Source of the DNA: Actinomycetes bacterium
GTDB lineage: Bacteria; Actinomycetota; Acidimicrobiia; Acidimicrobiales; Palsa-688
Reading direction: 5' to 3'
Assembly (NCBI GenBank): GCA_021798075.1
Contig: JAJZYO010000069.1
Coordinates: 1-8,416 of the forward strand
Length of the DNA: 8,416 bases
In this document: piece by piece, positions 1 to 7,337 of the stretch
Layout: each line of letters starts with the position of its first letter
How positions within the stretch are numbered: the stretch's first letter is position 1
Translations under genes and position numbers: made by a program
The notes under the pieces: generated by a model
Told to the model about the DNA's origin: nothing
Database searches by the model: none
The model's input: the letters and a program-made list of their open reading frames with translations, nothing else

Positions 1-74
1 TTAAACACGCCCAACAGCCTCCCCGGCGCCACCCCGAGCGCCAAGTCCGCGTCGAGGTCGCCTGCCTGGGTCAT
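1..74 (-). CDS. recD: RecD, exodeoxyribonuclease V alpha subunit (N-terminal fragment, cut by window edge)
   Basis: Only the first 24 codons are present; the frame is open to the window edge. It starts with ATG (MTQAGDLDADLALG...), and the ATG overlaps the recB TGA as ATGA, the usual sign of translational coupling between subunits of one complex. A run of eight G residues ends six bases before the ATG and can serve as its ribosome binding site. The fragment is too short to show a helicase motif, so the name rests on position: in actinobacteria, including mycobacteria, recD directly follows recB in a recC-recB-recD operon. RecD is the 5'-3' superfamily 1B helicase of RecBCD and the faster motor before Chi. 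The fragment's hydrophobic end (LGVAPGRLLGVF) suits the small N-terminal domain that binds RecC/RecB. Alternative: another gene inserted here, which seems unlikely. Confidence 0.82.
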   Translation of the reverse strand, partial: MTQAGDLDADLALGVAPGRLLGVF

Positions 75-3000
75 GGCCGGCCCCCCCCGGCTGCCAGCAA
101 GTCAGAGACTTCGCGTACGAGCGCTGCCGGCGGGTCCCAGGAGAACACCCCACAGGGCTGGCCGTTGTCGGTTACGGGCGTCCCCGGGCCGGCCATGCCC
201 CGCACGAACAGGTAGAGAACCCCTCCGAGGTGGGCCTCAGGTTGGTACCCAGGCAGTCGCCACCGGAGGTAGCGGTGGAGTGCCACGAGGTACAGGAGGG
301 CTTGGAGGGCGTAGTTCGCCTCCAGCATCTCCTGCTCCAAGGCCGAGGGCCGGTAGTGCCAAGCACTGAGGGCCTCTCCCGGCGGCGCCAGCCAGTTTGT
401 CTTGTAGTCAGCCAGGAAGTAGCGTGCCCCGCCCCCTGGTCCTTGGTCCCCCGCTGCAGCCCCGAGGCGGAAAACCAGGTCCAGGCTCCCCGTGAGGTAA
501 CCGCGAAGAGTTGTCTCGAGCGCCGGCCCTTGGAGGGCGGCTGCGTAGGGGCCGAGAGGTGTGCCCGGTGGCACGTGCCTGGAGAAGACCTCGCCGAGCT
601 CGGCCGTCATTACCTTCCCGAAGGGCTCGTCACCGCCCGCGACGGGCAGTTCGAAGGAGAGCTCGTCCAGGCGGTCCCCGCGACTTATGTCGCGAAGCCG
701 GGCGCCGCCGGCCAGAGGGCCGAGAGAGGTCTCGACGGTGGCCTGCAAGCCCGCGACGATCGAAGCGGCGTCGGCTGTGTCCCCGGGGTAGGTGCCGATG
801 CGGGCTGCCACGGCCTCCTCGAGTGCGCCAGCTAGGTCGGGTGCCGAGAAATCGACCCCTTGGAGGACGCTGTGGACGAAGGTGCCCACGGCTGCGCCGG
901 CAGGTACTGGCGCCCATGGCGAGAGCACCGCGCGCAGGCGCGCCTCGGTGTCCTGCTCGCCCTGGCCGGCGGCGCGGTGGCCGGCGGCGCGGTGGCCAGC
1001 GGCGGGCGCGGGCGGCTCGTCGCTCGTCCCCGTCTCCTCTGGTTCGCTCCCGACCGGCTCTTCCCCGACGGCGCGCGGTTGGAAGACGATGCTGCTGTAG
1101 GAGGAACGCCGCCAGGAGACGTCGAGGTCGCGCTTGAACGGCATCGCCTGGAGCGCCCTCGGTCCGAGGGCGCTCTGGGCCGGTCGCCAGGCACCGGGAG
1201 GACGTGCGCCCATCTGCTCGATGCTCACGAGACCGGGGGCACCCGCAGCCACGCCCCCCAGTGCCGCCTCGACCGCAAGGTCGCGCGGTGGGCTGGAGTA
1301 GGGGGCCGCCAGGGCACCGTCGGCGTCCCTCTGGCACACGAGCACCCGGCCGAGGGCCGAGCGCTGCGAATCGGTCGCAGGCACCCACCACAACACGAGT
1401 TGGTGCTTGGCCCGGCTGAGGGCCACGTACATCTGGCGGAGGTCCTCGCCGCGGGACTCCTCTTGGGAAAGAGCGAAATGCTGGTCGTAGACGGGGTCCC
1501 CCCTTTCCCCGACGTCGAGCTTGCGCCGGAAGGAGTCCTCCGGGTCGTGATAGGCCACCGGCTTCCCGCTCGTACCCCGATGACCGGCGTCCCACAGGTA
1601 GGGGCAGTACACAACCGGGAACTCGAGGCCCTTGGCCCGGTGGACCGTGAGCACCTGCACCGCGGCCCTGTCGGAGTCGAGCCGCCGGCACAGCTCCTCC
1701 TCCTCGTTCCCCTCGGTGCCGGCCTCCTCGGCCCGCCGGGCCAGCCACGCCCGCAGCGCCGCCGGCCCTAGCTGCGATCGGGTCGCCTCGCCGTACAGTA
1801 GCTCTGCTATGTGGCCGAGGTCGGTCAGGCGCCTCTCGCCCTGCAACTCGGCGAGCAGGTGCTGGGGGAGTTGCTCGCTGGCGGAGGCCTCCGCGAACAG
1901 CGCCGCCACCCCGTGGCGGCGGAGCACTCCGGCCCAGTCGTGGAGGCGGTCGTGGACGGCTTCCCAGACCCTTTCGTCTCCGCTCGCCAGTTGCTCCGCG
2001 CGCCGGCCGAAGAAACTCGAAAGTGCCGCCGCCGCCGCGAGCGAGCGCGACGCGGGCTGCTGAAGAGCGTCTAGGAGCGCCAGCCAGTCGCGTGCAGCGG
2101 GAGTGGCCAGGACATTTTGGGTGCCCGAGACCACGGCTGGCACGCCGGCACCGGCAAGCTGTTCTTGCACCAAGGTGGCTTGCTCGTTGGTACGCACCAG
2201 GACCGCTATGTCGCGCGGCTCGAGCTTCCGCCGAGCGGGCACGCCGTCGCTCGTGCCGTCCGAGCCACCCGAGCCACCCGAGCCGCTCGAGCCGTCGTCC
2301 TGGAAGGCGCCCGGCCCGGCCCCCTCCCGCTCGCCGGCCAGGCCACCGGTCAGCAACTCGGCACCGGCGGAAAGCAGCGCCACGACGTCGGCTGCCAGGT
2401 CTTCGGCGACCAAGTTGACAGCACGCTTTTTCGCCAGTGGTTTCGATGCGGTGAGGGTGCAGCCCGGGGGCGGGCTACGCCGGTCGAGCCAGCGGAACCG
2501 AAGGGGCTCTGCCACGGGTGCGCCGGTGATACCTGGTCCCGGGTGGGCGCAGTGAAACCCCGCCCGTCGGTAAACGATCCCCTGGTGGCCCAGTTGCAAT
2601 GGGCCGAACAGGGCGTCGCACGCCGCCATTAGGCAGCCGTCCGAGCGCCAATTGCGCTCGAGGGTGAGGCGGTTGGACGGGGGGGCAGCGCTGGCAGCGG
2701 CCAGGTAGGCGTACACGTCGGCTCCCCGGAAGGCGTAAACAGCCTGTTTGGGGTCTCCGATCAGCACCAAGTGGGTGCCCCCGGACGCGAAGGCCCGGCG
2801 AACGACGTCCCACTGCACGAGGTCTGTGTCCTGGAACTCGTCGACCAGGACCACCCGGTAGCGCTCCCCGAGGCGCCGGCGCGCGCCGGCGCCTCGGACG
2901 GGGTCGTCCAGAGCGTCGGCGAGGCGGACGAGCATGCCGTCGTAAGTCAGCAGGTTCGCGTCCACCAACCGCCGGGACACCTCAGACCGTGTGGCATCGG

Positions 3001-3712
3001 CCAGGCGCCGGCGGAGCCCGGCAGGTGACTCATCGGTCCTGTCCGCGCCCGGGCCCAGCTCCGTGCCAGGGCTGCGCACCGCAGCCAGGCCGACTTCGAG
3101 AGCTGCCTTCAAGCTGAAGGGCAGGAGGCCCTTGTCTCGTACCCAGCGCGCGTAGAGGTCTTCCACCACCTCCTCGGCCAGGTCGTGGGGGTCCTCGAGC
3201 AACACCGCCCCCGGCGCGACCTCTCCCCATACGCCGAGGGCGCCGAGGACCATGTGGCAGAAGCCGTGGGTGGTGGTGATGGTGGCGCTGTCGAAGGTGG
3301 CGAGCGCCCTGGCGAGGCGCGCCCGGCGTGCCCGGACCTCGTCGCCCTCGGGGCCCGGGCAGGCGAGCAAGGCGGCGACCGGGTCGTCACTTGGGGGTGG
3401 CCCGCCGGCTTCGAGGGACCGCCCGAGCGCCAGCTCGGCCGAGACGAGCCGCGCTCGCACCCGGTCCTTCAGCTCGCCGGTGGCGAGGCGCGTGAAAGTG
3501 ACCGCCAGGATCTCCTGGAGCGGCGCCACCCCTTCGGCCACGAAACGGGTCATGAGCCCGGTGACGGCGTAGGTTTTGCCCGTGCCGGCGCTGGCCTCGA
3601 GCACGGTCACCCCCGGTCCAGGCAGAGGGCCGCACAGGTCGAACTGGAGCGTGCTCGTACCAGGTTCGCTGGCCAGGGCACCGCCCCAGGTGCCCAGCTC
3701 GGCTGCGCTCAC
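71..3712 (-). CDS. recB: RecB, exodeoxyribonuclease V beta subunit (helicase-nuclease)
   Basis: This 1213-residue protein is close in size to E. coli RecB (about 1180). It is the 3'-5' superfamily 1A helicase and sole nuclease of RecBCD, acting on double-strand DNA ends in the cytoplasm. Visible helicase motifs: Walker A ASAGTGKT (40-47), motif Ia VTFTRLATGELKDR (71-84), motif II DEFQDTD (291-297), motif III GDPKQAVYAFRGAD (319-332), motif IV ERNWRSD (352-358), motif V LTVHRAKGLEFP (688-699), motif VI MYVALSRAKHQLV (761-773). The C-terminal nuclease has GTFVHS (His947), a likely metal-binding Glu1017 in LDELSF, SLDLVF (Asp1078), DYKTNWL (Asp1102, Lys1104) and Gln1137/Tyr1141 in QALLY, matching the E. 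coli active-site order, so it should cut DNA. Two low-complexity linkers (about 472-490 and 895-917) look like lineage insertions. The start is GTG: no ATG, GTG or TTG lies upstream in frame as far as the recC stop, and the conserved region begins near residue 22. Its Shine-Dalgarno sequence is weak. It lies 43 bases after recC and overlaps recD by 4. Confidence 0.98.
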   Translation of the reverse strand: MSAAELGTWGGALASEPGTSTLQFDLCGPLPGPGVTVLEASAGTGKTYAVTGLMTRFVAEGVAPLQEILAVTFTRLATGELKDRVRARLVSAELALGRSLEAGGPPPSDDPVAALLACPGPEGDEVRARRARLARALATFDSATITTTHGFCHMVLGALGVWGEVAPGAVLLEDPHDLAEEVVEDLYARWVRDKGLLPFSLKAALEVGLAAVRSPGTELGPGADRTDESPAGLRRRLADATRSEVSRRLVDANLLTYDGMLVRLADALDDPVRGAGARRRLGERYRVVLVDEFQDTDLVQWDVVRRAFASGGTHLVLIGDPKQAVYAFRGADVYAYLAAASAAPPSNRLTLERNWRSDGCLMAACDALFGPLQLGHQGIVYRRAGFHCAHPGPGITGAPVAEPLRFRWLDRRSPPPGCTLTASKPLAKKRAVNLVAEDLAADVVALLSAGAELLTGGLAGEREGAGPGAFQDDGSSGSGGSGGSDGTSDGVPARRKLEPRDIAVLVRTNEQATLVQEQLAGAGVPAVVSGTQNVLATPAARDWLALLDALQQPASRSLAAAAALSSFFGRRAEQLASGDERVWEAVHDRLHDWAGVLRRHGVAALFAEASASEQLPQHLLAELQGERRLTDLGHIAELLYGEATRSQLGPAALRAWLARRAEEAGTEGNEEEELCRRLDSDRAAVQVLTVHRAKGLEFPVVYCPYLWDAGHRGTSGKPVAYHDPEDSFRRKLDVGERGDPVYDQHFALSQEESRGEDLRQMYVALSRAKHQLVLWWVPATDSQRSALGRVLVCQRDADGALAAPYSSPPRDLAVEAALGGVAAGAPGLVSIEQMGARPPGAWRPAQSALGPRALQAMPFKRDLDVSWRRSSYSSIVFQPRAVGEEPVGSEPEETGTSDEPPAPAAGHRAAGHRAAGQGEQDTEARLRAVLSPWAPVPAGAAVGTFVHSVLQGVDFSAPDLAGALEEAVAARIGTYPGDTADAASIVAGLQATVETSLGPLAGGARLRDISRGDRLDELSFELPVAGGDEPFGKVMTAELGEVFSRHVPPGTPLGPYAAALQGPALETTLRGYLTGSLDLVFRLGAAAGDQGPGGGARYFLADYKTNWLAPPGEALSAWHYRPSALEQEMLEANYALQALLYLVALHRYLRWRLPGYQPEAHLGGVLYLFVRGMAGPGTPVTDNGQPCGVFSWDPPAALVREVSDLLAAGGGRP
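81..88 (-). promoter_or_regulatory. G8 tract: probable recD ribosome binding site and possible slippage site
   Basis: Eight consecutive C on the plus strand give G8 in the mRNA. The tract sits within the last recB codons (Gly-Gly-Gly-Arg-Pro-stop) and ends six bases before the recD ATG, a normal Shine-Dalgarno spacing; a G run can pair with the CCUCC anti-SD using one G-U pair. It is also a homopolymer in which a -1 ribosomal slip, or gain of one G, would put recB in frame with recD. The spacing is seen; both roles are inferred. Confidence 0.5.
966..995 (-). repeat. 15-bp tandem repeat inside recB (two perfect copies)
   Basis: Two identical 15-base units (plus strand ccggcggcgcggtgg) lie at 966-980 and 981-995, with decayed flanking sequence on both sides. 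They keep the recB frame and encode the repeated AAGHR block around residues 904-916, in the linker between the helicase motifs and the C-terminal nuclease domain. Copy-number change would add or remove five residues without breaking the frame. The surrounding linker is rich in Pro, Ala, Glu and Gly and is probably disordered. Confidence 0.85.
2261..2296 (-). repeat. 9-bp imperfect tandem repeat encoding a Gly/Ser linker in RecB
   Basis: Four units of the form cgagccacc / cgagccacc / cgagccgct / cgagccgtc follow one another; the first two are identical. They encode the core of an Asp/Gly/Ser-rich tract at RecB residues 472-490, between helicase motif IV and the segment RDIAVLVRTNEQA that opens the next conserved part of domain 2. 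The unit length is a multiple of three, so expansion or contraction would keep frame. It is likely a flexible surface loop with no catalytic role. Confidence 0.8.
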
Positions 3713-3755
3713 CTCGCCCGCCCGACCTCGGCGTGGGCCTGCTGCACCGGCATGT

Positions 3756-6700
3756 TTAGCCGACCTCCAGCTTTTCGTGGTCGAGGACCGGGCCCCACAG
3801 CCTCACCGCAAGACGGCCAAAGCGGCTCTTTTCCTGCATCGGCCAACCAGGGCCCTCCTCGTCGCGCCGGGGGGTATCTTCCAGCACCTTTTGAAAGGCG
3901 AGGGCTTCGCCGAGGACGAGGACGTGCTCCGGCTTGAACGCCTCGCCCCAGCCACGGTTGGGCTTGGTCCCCCAGGCATCCTCCGCCGCCCGCGGGCCCC
4001 CCTTGGCGCGAGCTGCCTCGGCCCACGCTGCCGACGTTGCGCAGTAAATGGGGAGCGGCTCCCTCATGCCACGGTCGTAGAGGTCGACCAGCACCCACAA
4101 CTTCTCGAGAGCCGCACGCTGCAAGCTTGGCTCGTCTCCCCCGAGCGGGGCGAGCCACTGCGTGCAGGTGCGGGGCGCGCCTCGCTTGCTGCTCTCCGAC
4201 CTCCCGACGGTGACCGACGATGGGGCGAGCTCAGGGTGGGCGGCGGAGAGGGCCAACAGGTGCGCCCAGGCCTGGAGCCGTTGTTTGGGCCGCAGCTTGG
4301 AGAAAGTGCAGGCGGCGATGGTGCCCCTTCGCACGCCGGGCACGGTGCCGACGAGCCAGCGGCCGTCGGGTAGCTCCACGTTGACTTCGACGGGCACCGC
4401 CGGCTCGGAAAAGGCTTCCATGCCCTGGGCGGCCACGAAGAGCGAGGCCACTTCCTGGAGCGTGCTTCGCAGTGCGTCTTCTCCGAGCTGGCCGAGCGGA
4501 AGGAGCCCTCGGCCCCTCTCGGCCGCGAGGGCCTCTTCGGTGCTGGCCCCGGCGAACAGCGACGACAGGAGCCGGTCGCCGAGCGCCCACCCTTCCAGGG
4601 CGTCGAGGTCGAGAGGGATAGCGTCGGAGAGGCGCTCGGTTTCCCTGGGGGTGTAATACCCGACCCGCTCTCGCAAGAAGGCCCGGACGGGGAAGTCGAG
4701 GAACTGGACCAGCGAACGCAGTGGCAGCATCCTCTGGGAGACCGGTGGCAACGGGGAGCTCAGGAACCGCACCTTGGAGTGCCTCTCACCGGCCAGCGAA
4801 CGCGCCCCCTCCAAGTTGAGGCCGTCGAAGCGCCACGGTCCTGCCCCTCTGAGGCCGCCCGGCGTGTAGTTGCGCGGGTCGAAAGCCTGGAGGGGGTGCT
4901 CGACCATCACCACCTCGCGCGCCGGCCTGCTCGGGTCGGGGTGGCGCACGGTCCTGTCGATGACGTCGAGCAGCTCGGCGACCGGGACCGCGGGCGGGAC
5001 CTTGCGGTTGAGGCGCTGGTCACGGCCCTCGTAGGTGATCACCAGGTGGTCTTTGGCCGCGAGCAGGGCGTCGAGCAGGAGCTGGCGGTCCTCGCTCGGC
5101 TCGTCGCGCTCCCCCACCCGGGGGTCCGCCAGCAAGAGGTTGTCGCCGTCTTGGCGGGCGGGCCTCGGGAAGAGCCCGTCGTCCAGGCCGAGGAGGCACA
5201 CGACCCGGTGGGGGACCGAACGCATGGGGACCAAGGTGCAGATCGTCATGTCGCCGGTGCGGAAGTTGGCGCGCGTCGGCCTGCCGCGCAGGCTGTCCGC
5301 GAGCAGCGCACGCGCTTCGGCAAGGTCCAGCAACGGCCCGGAGGTCGGTGTCGCGAGCTGTGCCACCTCGGTGAGCACGCGCCGGAGCTGGTCGTGCTGC
5401 CACTGCTCGCCCCGCTCGGCGCAGGCCAGCTTCTCGGTGCCCTCGACGAGAGCGGCCGCCCAGGAAGCGGCCGGCCGCGGAGCGCTCAGTTGCTCCAAGG
5501 TGGCCCGGAGGCGGGCCACCAGCTCGGCGAACCGGCCGGCCAAAGCGATGTCGGTGCTCGCCACGTAGTCGAGCGGGAGCACGCCCCCGAACGGTTGGTC
5601 CGAGCCGCCCATGGCGACGCCGAGAAGGAGCCGGTCCAGGCCCCTTTGCCATGTCGCCAACCCGCCCAAGCGGCCGAGGTGCCAGTTTTCTCTGTGGGCG
5701 TCGTCGAAACCCCAGCGCGTGCCGGTGCGGACGACCCATTCTTCGATGCGGGAGAGGTCCTCCTCTCCCAAGCCGAAGCGCCGGGACACCGGTTCGCGCG
5801 AGGCGAAGTCGAGCAGCTGGGGTGCGGTAGCCCTACTGCCGGCCAGGTCGAGGAGGTGGCCGGCGACGGCCAGGAGCGGGTTGGTCTGGCGTAACGAGCG
5901 GTCGGCCAACTTGGCCCTCAGCTCCGGCCCACGCTCGGGCGAGGCCGTCCCGAACGCGGCGGTCACGAGCGGTGCGAACAGCTCGATATCCGGGCACATG
6001 ACGATCACGTCCCTCGGCTCTAGGGTCGGGTCGCCAACCAGAAGATGGAGCACCGCTTCCCGTACCACTTCGACCTGGCGAGCGCGACCGTGGCACGAGT
6101 GCACCTGGACGCTATCGTCCGCGCTCGAGATCAGGGGCCGTTTGTCATCGGCGCCCCGGGGCGGAGGGCTGGGTGGTTCGCGGTCGGCGCGGATATCTCT
6201 TTGGATGAGCTGGAGGAGCGTCGGCGGCCCGGTGGCATCGGGCACCGGGACGTGCTCTCCGCCGCCCTGGCCCTGGGACGCCAGTACCACCTGCATCTCG
6301 CGGGCGTCGCGGCCCCAGCTCCGAAGGAGGGGGTTTTGTGGGAGGGGAATGGTGGGGTCGTCGCGGCGTGCCATCGGCCCCTCGGCCAGGGCCTGGCGCG
6401 AGCCGCACCAGCCTTCCACTTTCTCCCAGAGCTTGGCCGACGGTTGCAGCAATAAGAGGTGGACGTCCCGGTGGGTCGCGATGGCGTCGAGGACTCGGAG
6501 GTGGCTGGCAGGCAGGCGGGTCAGTCCGAACACAGAGAGACGCTTGGGGAGAGGGAGCATTTCGGGCCTGGCAGCGAGCGCGGCCGGCGCTGCCGCGAGG
6601 CGCTCGGCGAGGCTCGGCACCCCGACTCGACGCCGGAGCCTGCGCCACAGCTCCGCCTGCCAGGAGGCGTCGTCTGCCTCGGGACCTGCATGCGCTCCTA

Positions 6701-7232
6701 AGGGTCCCGCCACCTCGCCGTCGAGCCAGCCGAGCAGCATCTCGGGACGGTGCACGGCGTAGTGGTCGTACAGGTCCGCGATGTGGCGCACAGTAGCGAA
6801 CCGGCGCGGCGCCTGGCCCGCCGGCGCCGTGCAGGATGCCCGCAGGTGCTCGGTGAGCGGGCGCAGGAACTCCTCTTGCAGGCTCTCGTCCACCACTTGG
6901 AGCAGGGGCCAGACCAGCCGCCCAGGGCTCCAGGGGTCCCCGCCGGCGACGTCCAGCCAGTCCGGGCCGACAGGCATCCCCGCAGCGGCCGCGGTGGCCA
7001 TCTCCACCAGGGCGCCGGGGAAGGGCCAGTCGATGTTCGCGCACACCCCGTCGGTCGCGTCTTGGGCGGCCCCGAGGCGGTGGGAAAGGCGCTGGGTGAG
7101 CCAGCGCTCCACACCGCGAGTCGGCACGGCCACAACCTCGCGCGCCATCGGGTCGTCGAGCGGCTCGGCGAGCACGTCACCGAGCACCCCGACCAGCATG
7201 TCGGCCCGCTCCGAGCGGTGGAGGTGCAGCAC
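3756..7232 (-). CDS. recC: RecC, exodeoxyribonuclease V gamma subunit
   Basis: This 1158-residue protein (E. coli RecC is about 1122) is the scaffold of RecBCD. The family resembles an inactive helicase-nuclease: it splits the duplex at a pin, feeds the strands to RecB and RecD, and scans the 3' strand for Chi. No Walker A or DEXX box is seen, as expected. Family-typical blocks in order: MLHLHRSERAD (1-11), VPTRGVERWL (36-45), ANIDWPFPG (65-73), HIADLYDHYAVHRPEML (150-166), NPLLRSWGRDAREMQ (300-314), VQVHSCHGRARQVEVVREA (376-394), PRDVIVMCPDIELFAPLV (406-423), VRTGTRWGFDDAHR (501-514), TICTLVPMRSVPHRVVCLLG (663-682), PLRSLVQFLDFPVRAFL (837-853), and a C-terminal inactive nuclease-like domain ending SRFGRLAVRLWGPVL. 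The GTG start is kept because family members begin at this MLHLHR block; the next in-frame ATG, at residue 12, would remove it. A G-rich stretch ends only one base before the GTG, too close for a normal binding site, so translation may be leaderless. Some E. coli Chi-contact positions are not conserved. Confidence 0.97.
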   Translation of the reverse strand: MLHLHRSERADMLVGVLGDVLAEPLDDPMAREVVAVPTRGVERWLTQRLSHRLGAAQDATDGVCANIDWPFPGALVEMATAAAAGMPVGPDWLDVAGGDPWSPGRLVWPLLQVVDESLQEEFLRPLTEHLRASCTAPAGQAPRRFATVRHIADLYDHYAVHRPEMLLGWLDGEVAGPLGAHAGPEADDASWQAELWRRLRRRVGVPSLAERLAAAPAALAARPEMLPLPKRLSVFGLTRLPASHLRVLDAIATHRDVHLLLLQPSAKLWEKVEGWCGSRQALAEGPMARRDDPTIPLPQNPLLRSWGRDAREMQVVLASQGQGGGEHVPVPDATGPPTLLQLIQRDIRADREPPSPPPRGADDKRPLISSADDSVQVHSCHGRARQVEVVREAVLHLLVGDPTLEPRDVIVMCPDIELFAPLVTAAFGTASPERGPELRAKLADRSLRQTNPLLAVAGHLLDLAGSRATAPQLLDFASREPVSRRFGLGEEDLSRIEEWVVRTGTRWGFDDAHRENWHLGRLGGLATWQRGLDRLLLGVAMGGSDQPFGGVLPLDYVASTDIALAGRFAELVARLRATLEQLSAPRPAASWAAALVEGTEKLACAERGEQWQHDQLRRVLTEVAQLATPTSGPLLDLAEARALLADSLRGRPTRANFRTGDMTICTLVPMRSVPHRVVCLLGLDDGLFPRPARQDGDNLLLADPRVGERDEPSEDRQLLLDALLAAKDHLVITYEGRDQRLNRKVPPAVPVAELLDVIDRTVRHPDPSRPAREVVMVEHPLQAFDPRNYTPGGLRGAGPWRFDGLNLEGARSLAGERHSKVRFLSSPLPPVSQRMLPLRSLVQFLDFPVRAFLRERVGYYTPRETERLSDAIPLDLDALEGWALGDRLLSSLFAGASTEEALAAERGRGLLPLGQLGEDALRSTLQEVASLFVAAQGMEAFSEPAVPVEVNVELPDGRWLVGTVPGVRRGTIAACTFSKLRPKQRLQAWAHLLALSAAHPELAPSSVTVGRSESSKRGAPRTCTQWLAPLGGDEPSLQRAALEKLWVLVDLYDRGMREPLPIYCATSAAWAEAARAKGGPRAAEDAWGTKPNRGWGEAFKPEHVLVLGEALAFQKVLEDTPRRDEEGPGWPMQEKSRFGRLAVRLWGPVLDHEKLEVG

Positions 7233-7239
7233 GTCCCCT

Positions 7240-7245
7240 AGGTTA
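7240..7245 (-). promoter_or_regulatory. Candidate -10 hexamer (TAACCT) for leaderless recC transcription
   Basis: On the minus strand TAACCT fits the actinobacterial TANNNT -10 pattern and ends seven bases before the recC GTG, so transcription could begin at or next to the start codon. That would explain the lack of a well-spaced Shine-Dalgarno sequence. I see no convincing -35 hexamer 16-18 bases further up. Short hexamers arise by chance, so this is a weak call. Confidence 0.28.
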
Positions 7246-7273
7246 CGAGGGCCCTGTGACGACCATGCCCACA

Positions 7274-7300
7274 GCCGGGGGCGAAAGGGCGGGTCCCGGC
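7274..7300 (-). terminator. Weak GC-only hairpin between the copper-protein gene and recC
   Basis: The 105-base spacer contains a perfect 6-bp stem (gccggg at 7274-7279 and cccggc at 7295-7300) around a 15-base loop. It lies 38 bases past the copper-protein stop codon. No U tract follows on the minus-strand transcript, so it is not a classical intrinsic terminator. In a sequence this GC-rich such a stem can occur by chance. If real it would help separate the copper-protein transcript from recCBD. Confidence 0.2.
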
Positions 7301-7337
7301 CCCCAATCGGCCCGGTTTTGGAGAACGATGTGCTAGA

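Noticed and set aside
860..1771. A 303-codon open frame on the plus strand opposite recB.
   Set aside because: It lies wholly antisense to well-conserved RecB motifs, has no recognisable domain, and long antisense frames are normal in high-GC coding DNA.
3709..4158. A minus-strand frame covering the recC end and the recC-recB gap, ending just inside recB.
   Set aside because: Its Arg/Gly/Pro-rich product has no recognisable feature, it overlaps the conserved RecC C-terminus, and the ATG at 3753 within the gap gives only a 14-codon peptide.
5611..6762. A 383-codon open frame on the plus strand opposite recC.
   Set aside because: The Ser/Arg-rich, low-complexity product and full overlap with conserved RecC sequence mark it as a shadow frame.
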